Below, one piece after another: positions 38,232 to 46,117 of a stretch of 64,000 nucleotides of DNA; within the stretch, counting starts at the first letter, position 1, and the number at the start of each line of letters is the position of its first letter. Where the stretch lies: the NCBI RefSeq assembly GCF_005519465.1, contig NZ_CP027858.1, positions 3,224,001 through 3,288,000 on the forward strand, in the 5' to 3' direction. This DNA is from Streptomyces clavuligerus. GTDB lineage: Bacteria; Actinomycetota; Actinomycetes; Streptomycetales; Streptomycetaceae. The notes beneath the pieces are model-generated. The model was not told the origin of the DNA. It saw only the letters and a list, made by a program, of their open reading frames with translations, and did not search any database. Made by a program: the position numbers and the translations under genes.

Positions 38232-38944
38232 CGGACAGCGTGCGGACGGCGGCGCTCGCCCTCGGCGACGACGCCCTGGTGCTCTCCCAGCGCCTCGGGG
38301 AGTGGGCGGGCCACGCGCCCGTGCTGGAGGAGGAGGTCGCGCTCGCCAATATCGCGCTGGACCTGCTGGGGCAGGCCCGGGTGCTGCTCTCCCTGGCGGG
38401 GGACGAGGACGAGCTGGCCTATCTGCGGGAGGAGCGCGAGTTCCGCAATCTCCAGCTCGTGGAGCAGCCGAACGGCGACTTCGCCCACACCATCACCCGG
38501 CAGCTCTTCTTCTCCGTCCACCAGCATCTGCTGTACGAGCGGCTGGCGGCGGGCGACGGCCCGTTCGCCCCGCTCGCCGCCAAGGCGGTCAACGAGGTGG
38601 CCTACCACCGGGACCACGCCGAGCAGTGGACGCTGCGGCTGGGCGACGGCACCCCGGAGAGCCATGAGCGGATGCGGCGGGCGTGCGAGGCACTGTGGCG
38701 GTTCACCGCCGAGCCGTTCCGGCCCGTCGAGGGCGTCGACGTGGACGGGGAGGCGCTGGAGGCCGCGTGGCTGGAGGCGGTGACGGAGGTGCTGGAGCGG
38801 GCCACGCTGACGGTGCCGACGGGGCCGCGCTCCCTGTCCTGGGCCGCCGGAGCGGGACGGCAGGGCATTCACACCGAGCCGTTCGGCCGGATGCTCGCCG
38901 AGATGCAGCATCTGCACCGCAGCCACCCGGGGGCGTCATGGTGA
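38228..38944 (+). CDS. paaC: 1,2-phenylacetyl-CoA epoxidase subunit PaaC (structural)
   Basis: Non-catalytic ferritin-like partner of PaaA, 238 aa. Words of the family are LSQRLGEWAGHAPVLEEEVA, ANIALDLLGQARVLLSLAG, REEREFRNLQLVEQPNGDFA and LAAKAVNEVAYHRDHAEQW. GTG 38228 overlaps the paaB stop. The C terminus (GIHTEPFGRMLAEMQHLHRS) is the normal end. Confidence 0.95.
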   Translation: MTDSVRTAALALGDDALVLSQRLGEWAGHAPVLEEEVALANIALDLLGQARVLLSLAGDEDELAYLREEREFRNLQLVEQPNGDFAHTITRQLFFSVHQHLLYERLAAGDGPFAPLAAKAVNEVAYHRDHAEQWTLRLGDGTPESHERMRRACEALWRFTAEPFRPVEGVDVDGEALEAAWLEAVTEVLERATLTVPTGPRSLSWAAGAGRQGIHTEPFGRMLAEMQHLHRSHPGASW

Positions 38945-39525
38945 CCGGGACCCGCCCGGCCGCCGGGCACGACAGCGGACACGGCGCTCCTGCGGCGCGC
39001 ACGGCCCCGGACGCGCCCTCGGAGGGTGCGCCCGCAGCCGGGACGGCGCTGGAGGAGCGGCTGCGGGCCCTCGCCGGCTCGGTGCCCGACCCGGAGCTGC
39101 CGGTCCTGACCCTGGCGGAGCTGGGGGTGATGCGGGGCGTCGAGGTGCTCGGCCCCGGGAGGGTGGAGGTCTCGCTGACGCCCACCTACACCGGCTGTCC
39201 CGCGGTCGGGACGATGGCCGAGGACATCGAGCGGGTGCTCCATGAGGACGGGATCGCGGAGGTCCGTGTGGTCACGGTCCTGGCCCCGCCCTGGTCGACG
39301 GAGGACATCAGCGCCGAGGGGCGGCGGAAGCTGGCCGAGCACGGGATAGCCCCGCCGCGCCCGGCGGCGCAGGGCGAGCCGGTTCCGCTCACGCTGTCGG
39401 TGCGCTGCCCGCACTGCGGGTCCACCGACACCGAGCTGCTGAGCCGGTTCTCCTCCACCGCCTGCAAGGCGCTGCGCCGCTGCGTCTCCTGCCGTGAGCC
39501 CTTCGACCACTTCAAGGAGGTGTAG
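38938..39525 (+). CDS. paaD: Phenylacetate epoxidase assembly factor PaaD
   Basis: SufT/MIP18-like iron-sulfur maturation factor needed for active epoxidase, likely by serving PaaE. 195 aa from ATG 38938, overlapping the paaC stop; GTG 38941 is equally possible. After a ~38-residue Ala/Pro leader come VPDPELPVLTLAELGVMRGV and TYTGCPAVGTMAEDI. The C-terminal CPHCGS...CVSC set provides a four-Cys metal site. It is fourth in paaABCDE. Confidence 0.93.
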   Translation: MVTGTRPAAGHDSGHGAPAARTAPDAPSEGAPAAGTALEERLRALAGSVPDPELPVLTLAELGVMRGVEVLGPGRVEVSLTPTYTGCPAVGTMAEDIERVLHEDGIAEVRVVTVLAPPWSTEDISAEGRRKLAEHGIAPPRPAAQGEPVPLTLSVRCPHCGSTDTELLSRFSSTACKALRRCVSCREPFDHFKEV

Positions 39526-40581
39526 ATGTTCCATCCCCTGCGGGTCGGCGCGGTCGAGCGGCTCACGGACGACTCGGTGGCGGTCACCTTCACGGTGCCG
39601 CCCGAGCTGTGGGAGACCTTCCGCCACACCCCCGGACAGCATCTCGCACTGCGCCGGACGGCGGGCGGCGAGGAGGTCCGCCGTACGTACTCGATCTGTG
39701 CCGCGGCCCCCGCCCCCGGTGAACCGCCGGTACTGCGGGTGGGAATCCGGCTGGTCGACGGCGGAGCGTTCTCGACCTTCGCCCTCAAGGAGCTGGCGGT
39801 CGGCGACACGGTGGAGGTCATGCCGCCGATGGGCCGCTTCCGGCTCGTCCCCCGGCCGGGACACTTCGCGGGGATCGTCGGCGGCAGCGGGATCACCCCC
39901 GTGCTCTCCATGGTGTCGACCCTGCTCGCACGGGAGCCGAAGGCCCGCTTCTGCCTGATCCGGAGCGACCGGACGGTGGCTTCCACGATGTTCCTGGACG
40001 AGGTCGCGGAGGTGAAGGACCGCTTCCCCGAGCGCTTCCAGCTCGTCACCGCGCTCTCCCGGGAGGATCAGCAGTCGGGGCTGCCGTCCGGGCGGCTGGA
40101 CCGGGAGCGGCTGACGGAGCTGCTGCCGAGGCTGCTGCCCGTCACGGACATCGACGGCTGGTTCCTGTGCGGGCCGTTCGGCCTGGTGGCGGGGGCCGAG
40201 CGGGCGCTGCGCGGGCTCGGTGTGGACCGGGGCCGTATCCACCAGGAGATCTTCCATGTGGACAACGGTGCCTCCGCCGCTGCGGCGCGGGCCGCGGCCC
40301 CGGCACACGCCACACTGACCGCGACGCTCGACGGCCGCTCGGGGAGCTGGCCGGTGCGGGAGGGCGAGTCCCTGCTGGAGACGGTGCTCCGGGCCCGCTC
40401 GGACGCCCCCTACGCCTGCAAGGGCGGGGTCTGCGGCACCTGCCGTGCCTTCCTCGTCTCGGGCGAGGTGCGCATGGACCGCAATTTCGCGCTGGAGCCG
40501 GAGGAGACCGGGGCGGGGTATGTGCTGGCCTGCCAGTCCCATCCGGCCACGGGGAAGGTGGAGTTGGACTTCGACCGCTGA
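39526..40581 (+). CDS. paaE: Phenylacetyl-CoA epoxidase reductase PaaE
   Basis: NADPH-dependent reductase of 351 aa that feeds electrons to PaaA. FNR-like FAD domain: TPGQHLALRR and RTYSICAAA; NADP part GGSGITPVLSMVSTLL and the WFLCGPFGLV strand; C-terminal plant-type [2Fe-2S] ferredoxin domain with Cys298, Cys303, Cys306 and Cys336 (CKGGVCGTC...ACQ). It has an ideal AAGGAGG ribosome site overlapping the paaD stop; ATG directly follows TAG. Last gene of the operon; no phenylacetyl-CoA ligase (paaK) follows. Confidence 0.94.
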   Translation: MFHPLRVGAVERLTDDSVAVTFTVPPELWETFRHTPGQHLALRRTAGGEEVRRTYSICAAAPAPGEPPVLRVGIRLVDGGAFSTFALKELAVGDTVEVMPPMGRFRLVPRPGHFAGIVGGSGITPVLSMVSTLLAREPKARFCLIRSDRTVASTMFLDEVAEVKDRFPERFQLVTALSREDQQSGLPSGRLDRERLTELLPRLLPVTDIDGWFLCGPFGLVAGAERALRGLGVDRGRIHQEIFHVDNGASAAAARAAAPAHATLTATLDGRSGSWPVREGESLLETVLRARSDAPYACKGGVCGTCRAFLVSGEVRMDRNFALEPEETGAGYVLACQSHPATGKVELDFDR

Positions 40582-40668
40582 CGGCCCGCCGCCGAGCGCC
40601 GGCCGCCGCGCGCCGCGCGGCGACCACGGGGTCCCGCTCCCGCCCGCGCCGCGCTGTGTTCATTTTTG

Positions 40669-40697
40669 AGAACCTGTTCTATCTTGACGAACCGTCA
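40669..40697. promoter_or_regulatory. KstR-like palindrome and second palindrome before acyl-CoA dehydrogenase
   Basis: AGAACCTGTTCT (40669-40680) is a perfect palindrome with the AGAAC-N2-GTTCT layout of KstR boxes. TGACG-AAC-CGTCA (40685-40697) follows at once. Both are 50-80 bp before the start of the acyl-CoA dehydrogenase, where a TetR-type repressor would act. Confidence 0.5.
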
Positions 40698-40749
40698 GAT
40701 ACGGCTGCGGACGCGGCCGTGGCACCGGCGGCGCGTGGAAGGACAGGCA

Positions 40750-41904
40750 GTGGACTTCACCTTCAGCGAGGAGCAGCAGGCGGCCGTCGAGACGGCGAAG
40801 GCGGTCTTCTCCGGCGTCGCGCCCGACGGGGTGCCGAGTCCGTCGCGTGTCGCGGGCGCGGTGGCCGAGGGGTTCGACCGGCCGCTGTGGGCCCGGCTGG
40901 CCGCCGCCGATCTGCTGGGGCTCGTCCTGGCGCCCGAGCACGGCGGCGCCGGGCTCGACACGATCGCGCTCTGTCTGGTGCTGCGCGAGTCCGCGCGGGT
41001 CCTGGCCCGGGTGCCCCTGCTGGAGACCTGTGCCGTCGCCATGGCCGTGGACCGTTATGGCGAGGAGGAGATCCGCGCACGGCTGCTGCCCCGGATCGCC
41101 CGGGGCGAGCTGGCACTCTCCGTCGGGTCCCAGGGGCTCACCGGGCACGACCCGGCCGAGCTGGCGGTCGCGGCCCGGCGGGACGGTGCCACCGGCCCCT
41201 GGACGCTCGACGGGACGCAGACGGCGGTCCCCTGGGCCCATGGTGTCGATCTGATCGCCGTCCCCGCGCAGGACGGCGAGGGCCGGGCGGTCCTGGCCCT
41301 GGTCCCCCCGGACCGGCCGGGCGTCGGCCTCGCCGAGCAGATCTCCACCACCGGGGAGCGGCTGGCCGAGGTGCGGCTGGACTCGGTACGGGTCGACGAC
41401 TCCGAGCTGATCGCCGCCGAGGGCGCCTGGGAGTGGACACGGCTGGTGCTGACCACCGGGACCTGCGCGCTGGCGCTCGGCCTGGGCGAGCGGGTGCTCG
41501 TCATGACGAGCGAGTACACGGGCAAGCGGGAGCAGTTCGGCTTCCCCGTCGCCACCTTCCAGGCCGTCGCGGTGCAGGCCGCCGACCGCTTCATGGATCT
41601 GCGCGCCATGGAGGCGACGCTGTGGCAGGCCGCCTGGCGGCTGACGCCCGCGCGCGGTGGGGCCGGGGTCGGCGGACCGCTGCCACCGGCCGCCGATGTG
41701 GCCGTGGCGAAGATCTGGGCCGCGGAAGGGGTGCGCCGGGTGGTGCAGACCGCCCAGCATCTCCACGGCGGGGTCGGGGCCGACACCGACTATCCGCTGC
41801 ACCGGTATCACGCCTGGGCCAAGCAGTTGGAGCTGTCCCTCGGCCCGGCCGCCGCGCACGAGGAGGCCCTGGGCGACCTCCTGGCCGCCCACCCCCTCGG
41901 CTGA
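40750..41904 (+). CDS. Acyl-CoA dehydrogenase, FadE type
   Basis: FAD-dependent dehydrogenase of 384 aa. N-terminal helices (DFTFSEEQQAAVETAKAVF), LAPEHGGAGLDTIALCLVLRE, the middle beta domain (GELALSVGSQ, DGTQTAVPWAHGV) and the C-terminal GKREQFGFPVATFQAVAVQA and TAQHLHGGVGADTDYPLHRY. The last motif is shared with actinobacterial FadE proteins that act on steroid or branched side chains. A normal ACAD catalytic Glu is not evident at the usual place, so it may be one partner of a heteromer. GTG 40750 follows GGAAGGA. Alone on the plus strand, preceded by KstR-like and TGACG palindromes, so probably controlled separately from paaABCDE. Confidence 0.85.
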   Translation: MDFTFSEEQQAAVETAKAVFSGVAPDGVPSPSRVAGAVAEGFDRPLWARLAAADLLGLVLAPEHGGAGLDTIALCLVLRESARVLARVPLLETCAVAMAVDRYGEEEIRARLLPRIARGELALSVGSQGLTGHDPAELAVAARRDGATGPWTLDGTQTAVPWAHGVDLIAVPAQDGEGRAVLALVPPDRPGVGLAEQISTTGERLAEVRLDSVRVDDSELIAAEGAWEWTRLVLTTGTCALALGLGERVLVMTSEYTGKREQFGFPVATFQAVAVQAADRFMDLRAMEATLWQAAWRLTPARGGAGVGGPLPPAADVAVAKIWAAEGVRRVVQTAQHLHGGVGADTDYPLHRYHAWAKQLELSLGPAAAHEEALGDLLAAHPLG

Positions 41905-41966
41905 CCACCCCGCGGGCATCCCACGGCCACCCGCCCCGACACCCCGACCCCCTGAAGCCCAGGCGA

Positions 41967-42046
41967 ACTCAGGCACTCAGGCACTCAGTCACTCAGTCAC
42001 TCAGTCACTCAGTCACTCAGTCACTCAGTCACTCAGTCACTCAGGC
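41967..42046. repeat. Ten-unit 8-bp tandem repeat (ACTCAGTC)
   Basis: Ten units of ACTCAG(T/G)C in perfect register; seven identical ACTCAGTC units are flanked by ACTCAGGC units (two left, one right). The last unit contains the stop codon of the rhodanese gene. Read on the minus strand the unit is GACTGAGT, giving TGA stops in every frame. Confidence 0.95.
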
Positions 42047-42385
42047 GACGAACGCGGGGGTGCCGTTGTCGGTGACCATCGGGCGTCCGGCGGCGTCCCA
42101 GGCGATCATGCCGCCGTCGATGTTCACCGCGTCGATGCCCTGCTGCACCAGATACTGGGTGACCTGCGCGGACCGGCCCCCGACCCGGCACATCACATGG
42201 GCCCGGCGGCCGTCGGCGACCGCCTCGGTCACCTCGCCGAAACGGGCCACGAACGCGCTCATCGGGATGTGCAGCGCACCCTCGACATGCCCCGCCTCCC
42301 ATTCCTCGTCCTCCCGGACGTCCAGAATCAGACCGTCGGCCGGGACCGCCGCGGCCTCCACCGAGGGGAGCGGGGCGAAATTCAT
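42041..42385 (-). CDS. Single-domain rhodanese-like sulfurtransferase
   Basis: Rhodanese domain of 114 aa, probably moving sulfane sulfur between thiols in the cytoplasm. Active-site loop MCRVGGRS with Cys66; the usual LDVREDEEWEAGHVEGALHIP entry motif precedes it. GlpE/PspE-like length. The gene ends inside an 8-bp tandem repeat, so its very C terminus (GTPAFVA) is next to a mutable sequence. It converges with the acyl-CoA dehydrogenase. No sulfur-metabolism gene is adjacent. Confidence 0.92.
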   Translation of the reverse strand: MNFAPLPSVEAAAVPADGLILDVREDEEWEAGHVEGALHIPMSAFVARFGEVTEAVADGRRAHVMCRVGGRSAQVTQYLVQQGIDAVNIDGGMIAWDAAGRPMVTDNGTPAFVA

Positions 42386-42511
42386 GGGTCAAGCCTCTCT
42401 CGTCGACACACAGGTCCATGCGCTGTGCGGTGCGGCCGTGCGGTCCGTCCGCATCGAGCCGTTGTGTGCGGCGCCCCGTACCGGGTCGTGCGGCGCGCCC
42501 GCATCGACAAG

Positions 42512-43339
42512 CTACTCCAGGAGCCGGGCCAGTTCCCCCTCGCGTTCCGCGACCTGGGTCAGCAGTTGCTCGGCGATCTCTTCGAGGAGGCGGTCGGGGT
42601 CGTCCGGCGCCAGCCGGAGCATCGCCCCGATGGCGCTCTCCTCCAGTTCCCGGGCGACCACGGCCAGCCGCTCCTTGCGCTGCGCCAGCCACTCCAGCCG
42701 GGCGTACAGCTCCTCGTGCTCGTCCCACGGCTGCCCGGCGGGCGCGGGACCGGCGTCCCACTCCTCGGCCAGGGTCCGCAGCGCGTCGGCGTCACCGAGG
42801 GCGTAGGCGGCGTTCACCCGGGTGATGAACTCCTCCCGCCGGAGCCGCTCCGACTCGTCCCGCGCCAGATCGGGATGGGCCCGGCGGGCCAGCTCGCGAA
42901 AGAGCTTGCGGGCCTCCTCGGTCGGCCGCACCCGCTGCGGGGTACGGACGGACTGGCCCCCCAGCATCGCCGCGGCCTCCGGATAGAGCCCGTCGGAGTC
43001 CATCCAGCCGTGGAACAGCTCCTCGACGCCCGGCATCGGCAGCACCGCCGCCCGTGCCTCCCGCGCCTTGCGCAGATCCTCCGGGTCACCGGTGCGGGCG
43101 GCCCTGGCCTCGGCGATCCGCGCGTCCAGCTCGTCCAGCCGGGCGTACATGGGGCCGAGTTTCTGATGGTGCAGCCGGGAGAAGTTCTCCACCTCCACCC
43201 GGAAGGTCTCCAGCGCGATCTCGAACTCGATCAGCGCCTGCTCGGCCGCGAGCACCGCCCGGTGGAGCCGGTCCTCCGGCCTCGCCTGCTGCTCTTCCTC
43301 GTTCCGGGGCGTCGGCCCGGCGGGCACATCCTGGGTCAC
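42512..43339 (-). CDS. J-domain-like coiled-coil protein
   Basis: Cytoplasmic protein of 275 aa without a named family. Residues 20-95 are a long charged helix (coiled coil). About 138-185 resembles a J domain: EEARKLFRELARRAHPDLAR with His155-Pro156-Asp157, the HPD motif that stimulates Hsp70 ATPase, then FITRVNAAYALGDADAL. The rest (195-275) is another charged helical region. No signal peptide or membrane segment. The HPD motif plus the surrounding helix pattern makes a DnaK co-chaperone plausible, but the Gly-rich and zinc domains of DnaJ are absent. Followed downstream by the rhodanese after a 126-bp gap. Confidence 0.68.
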   Translation of the reverse strand: MTQDVPAGPTPRNEEEQQARPEDRLHRAVLAAEQALIEFEIALETFRVEVENFSRLHHQKLGPMYARLDELDARIAEARAARTGDPEDLRKAREARAAVLPMPGVEELFHGWMDSDGLYPEAAAMLGGQSVRTPQRVRPTEEARKLFRELARRAHPDLARDESERLRREEFITRVNAAYALGDADALRTLAEEWDAGPAPAGQPWDEHEELYARLEWLAQRKERLAVVARELEESAIGAMLRLAPDDPDRLLEEIAEQLLTQVAEREGELARLLE

Positions 43340-43372
43340 CCGCCCAGCCTACGGGCGGCGCGGCCCCCGCCG

Positions 43373-44998
43373 TCACACCCCGGTCTCGGCGGCTGTCCGG
43401 CCCGTGGCGATCGCCCTCAGCAGCTCGGCGTGGTCCGCCTCGGTGCGGTCCGCGTACCGCACCGCGAACCGGGCCAGAGCCGTGTCCAGCTCCTCGCCCC
43501 GGCCGCAGTAGCCCGCGATCAGCCGGGGGTCGGCGCTGTGGGCGTGGGCCCGGGCGAGCAGCGCCCCCGTCATCCGGCCGTAGTCGTCGAGCTGCGCCGG
43601 GGTGAGCGCCGCCGGGTCCACGCTGCCCTTGCGGTTGCGGAACTGCCGCACCTGGAAGGGGCGGCCCGCCACCGTCGTCCAGCCGAGCAGCATGTCGCTG
43701 ACCACCTGCATCCGCTTCTGCCCGAGCACCACCCGGCGGCCCTCGTGCCCGGCGGACGCCGCCGGGAAGCCCGCCGCAGCCAGATGCGGCAGCAGCGCCG
43801 AGGCCCGCGCCTCCTTCACCTGGAGCACCAGCGGCTCGCCCCGGTGGTCGAGCAGCAGCACCACATAGGAACGGGTACCGACGCTGCCGGTGCCCACCAC
43901 CCGGAAGGCCACGTCGTGGATCTCGTACCGGGCGAGCAGCGGCAGCCGGTCCTCGGCCACGGTGCCCAGGTACTCCGCCAGCGAGGCCGCCACCGCCGAC
44001 GCCTCCGCGTCGGAGACCCGGCGCAGCACCGGGGGCGCGTCCACGAAGCGGCGGCCGGGACCCAGGGCGTCCTGGTACGGCTCGGTCGACTTCGCGGCGA
44101 AGCGGGCGCTGGTGTTGTTGCGTGCCTTCGCCGAGACCCGCTCCAGCGTGCCCAGCAGATCGCGCGCGTCGGCGTGGGAGACCAGCTCCTCGTCCGCGAT
44201 CGCGTTCCACGCGTCCAGCGCGGGCAGCTTCGCCAGCAGCCGCATCGTCCGCCGGTAGGCCCCCATGGCGTCGAAGGCGGCGGCGGCGCACACCGTGTCG
44301 TCCGCGCCCACCTCCCGGCCCGCGAGCACCAGTGAGACCGCGAGCCGCTTGACGTCCCACTCCCAGGGGCCGACGGCGGTCTCGTCGAAGTCGTTGAGGT
44401 CGATCACCAGTCGGCCCCGGGCGTCGCCGTACAGGCCGAAGTTGGCGGCGTGCGCGTCGCCGCAGATCTGGGCGCTCACCCCGGTGACGGGGGTGCCGAC
44501 CAGGTCATGGGCCATCAGCCCGGCGGACCCGCGCAGAAAGGCGAAGGGCGACGCGGCCATCCGGCCCACCCGGATCGGCGTCAGCCCGGGGACCCGGCCC
44601 CGGCTGGACTCCTCGACGGCCGCCACCGCGCCGGGTCGCCCCACGGCCACCGGGGGCAGCAGCTCGTGCGCCGCGCGCGGCACCCGTCCGCGCAGCGCCT
44701 TCCCCCACTGCTTCGGCGACTGGGCCAAGGGCCCGGCTCCGGACGGTGCGGCGCCCCCGCCGCCCGTGCGCCGCGCGAAACCCGGCACCACCGGAATACG
44801 CGCACCGGCACCGGCACCAAGAGCCGCACCAGCGCCCGCACCAGCGCCGAAAGCCGCACCCGCACCCGCACCCGCACCCGCACCCGCACCCAGAGCGGAA
44901 CCCGCACGGACACGCGTCCCGAAGCCCTGGGCCTCCGCCCCGCCACCCGGTGGTGCTCCCTGCGCCGGAAGCGCCACCGTCTCGGCCTCGTGCCCCAT
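43373..44998 (-). CDS. DUF2252 protein (kinase-like fold) with Gly-Ala repeat leader
   Basis: 541 aa. The DUF2252 core (about 95-540) contains FLRGSAGLMAHDL, QICGDAHAANFG (an APH-like catalytic loop: GDAHxxN), VIDLNDFDET (metal-binding D) and LVLQVKEA. These motifs suggest a phosphotransferase-type ATP fold, though no activity is established for the family. Residues 30-68 are a Gly-Ala tract (GAGAGAGAG) from a DNA repeat of CGCACC. ATG 44998 has no obvious ribosome site, and a start after the repeat is possible. It is 33 bp upstream of the J-domain-like gene on the same strand, so they are likely one unit. Confidence 0.8.
   Translation of the reverse strand: MGHEAETVALPAQGAPPGGGAEAQGFGTRVRAGSALGAGAGAGAGAGAAFGAGAGAGAALGAGAGARIPVVPGFARRTGGGGAAPSGAGPLAQSPKQWGKALRGRVPRAAHELLPPVAVGRPGAVAAVEESSRGRVPGLTPIRVGRMAASPFAFLRGSAGLMAHDLVGTPVTGVSAQICGDAHAANFGLYGDARGRLVIDLNDFDETAVGPWEWDVKRLAVSLVLAGREVGADDTVCAAAAFDAMGAYRRTMRLLAKLPALDAWNAIADEELVSHADARDLLGTLERVSAKARNNTSARFAAKSTEPYQDALGPGRRFVDAPPVLRRVSDAEASAVAASLAEYLGTVAEDRLPLLARYEIHDVAFRVVGTGSVGTRSYVVLLLDHRGEPLVLQVKEARASALLPHLAAAGFPAASAGHEGRRVVLGQKRMQVVSDMLLGWTTVAGRPFQVRQFRNRKGSVDPAALTPAQLDDYGRMTGALLARAHAHSADPRLIAGYCGRGEELDTALARFAVRYADRTEADHAELLRAIATGRTAAETGV
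44855..44890 (-). repeat. Six-unit CGCACC hexanucleotide repeat
   Basis: Six perfect tandem units inside the Gly-Ala tract of the DUF2252 gene, with degenerate copies on both sides (44800-44860). Probably variable in length between strains without breaking the frame. Confidence 0.8.
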
Positions 44999-45084
44999 GA
45001 AAGGCCCCCCTCGTCGTCCGCCCCGCTCCGCTGTTCACCCCGCCGTCCCGACCGTACCCCCGCCGTCCCGCCCTCGTCTCCCCC

Positions 45085-45093
45085 TGTGGACAA
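45085..45093. other. Exact DnaA box in an intergenic region
   Basis: TGTGGACAA, reverse complement of TTGTCCACA, lies in the 239-bp gap between the DUF2252 gene start and the response regulator stop (both minus strand). No other regulatory pattern was recognised there. Confidence 0.5.
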
Positions 45094-45237
45094 CCCCTCG
45101 GCCCCCTCGCTGACCTGTGCCGATCACCGGGTACGGCCGGGCACGGGGCCGGCAGCCGGGAGCCGACGGCCAGGCGGCAGACACCGGGGGAGAGGCCGGG
45201 GACAGGGGCCCGGGGACAGGGGCCGGAAGCCCGGGGC

Positions 45238-45906
45238 TCAGCCCACGCCCAGACCCGCGTCCCGCGCCAGCAGCGCGGCCTGCACCCGGTTCTCGCACTC
45301 CAGCTTCGCCAGGATGCGGCTCACATAGGTCTTCACCGTGGCCTCGCTCATGTGCAGCCGTCTCCCCGCGTCCGCGTTGGACAGCCCCTCGCCCAGCAGC
45401 GAGAGGACGTCCCGCTCCCGCGCGCTCAACTGCGCCACCCGCTCCCGCGCCCGCTCGTTGCGGGACGCCGCGTGCCCGGTGGCGAGCTGGTCGACCACAT
45501 GCCGGGTCGCGCCGGGGGAGAGATAGGCGTCCCCCGCGGCGGCGGCCCGGACCGCGGCGATCAGCTCGGCGGGGGCGGTGTCCTTCAGCAGGAAGCCCGC
45601 GCCGCCCGCCTCCAGCGCCCGCAGCACGTTGTCCCGTTCCCCGAAGGTGGTGAGGATGACCACCCGGGCCGACGGCACCGCCCGGCGCAGCTCCGCCATC
45701 GCGGTGAGTCCGTCCATCACCGGCATCTGGATGTCCAGGAGCACCACGTCCGCCCCATGGGCGCGGACCAGTTCCACGGCCTCCCGCCCGTTGGACGCCT
45801 CCGCGACGACCTGGATCTCCCGGTCCGAGGTGAGGATCATCCGAATCCCGGCCCGGATCAGCGGCTCGTCATCGGCGATGACCACCCGGATCGGCGCCCC
45901 CGTCAT
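45238..45906 (-). CDS. NarL/FixJ-type response regulator
   Basis: Response regulator, 222 aa, partner of the sensor kinase just upstream. Receiver: VVIADDEPLIRAG, phospho-acceptor Asp58 in VLLDIQMPVMDG, Thr in VILTTFGE and Lys in FLLKDTAP. Effector: LSARERDVLSLLGEGLSNAD and SEATVKTYVSRILAKL, a LuxR-type helix-turn-helix. ATG 45906 has GAGGG 5-6 nt upstream; GTG 45918 is in frame but less well placed. Two-component pairs of this class in Streptomyces often control adjacent ABC exporters or membrane proteins, and an exporter cluster starts at 49 kb, but the gap of 3 kb leaves that open. Confidence 0.93.
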   Translation of the reverse strand: MTGAPIRVVIADDEPLIRAGIRMILTSDREIQVVAEASNGREAVELVRAHGADVVLLDIQMPVMDGLTAMAELRRAVPSARVVILTTFGERDNVLRALEAGGAGFLLKDTAPAELIAAVRAAAAGDAYLSPGATRHVVDQLATGHAASRNERARERVAQLSARERDVLSLLGEGLSNADAGRRLHMSEATVKTYVSRILAKLECENRVQAALLARDAGLGVG

Positions 45907-46117
45907 AGTCACCCTCACTCAGCCAGGTCGCCGGACGGCGATGAAACCGGCCCGGTCGAACGTCCTCCCGTCCGCCGGCCGACCGGGAATCGAGTCCCCG
46001 GCGCCGCCGGTCCGGACACCAGCCCACAGTCTCCATCACCCCCGCACGCCTCCGCACGCCCTTCCGGCGCCCCGCGCGCCACGCCCCCGCCACCGCGGCC
46101 GGCCCTCGGCCCCCGGA

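Noticed and set aside
41967..42046. Possible CRISPR array
   Set aside because: Unit is only 8 bp with no spacers; a simple tandem repeat.
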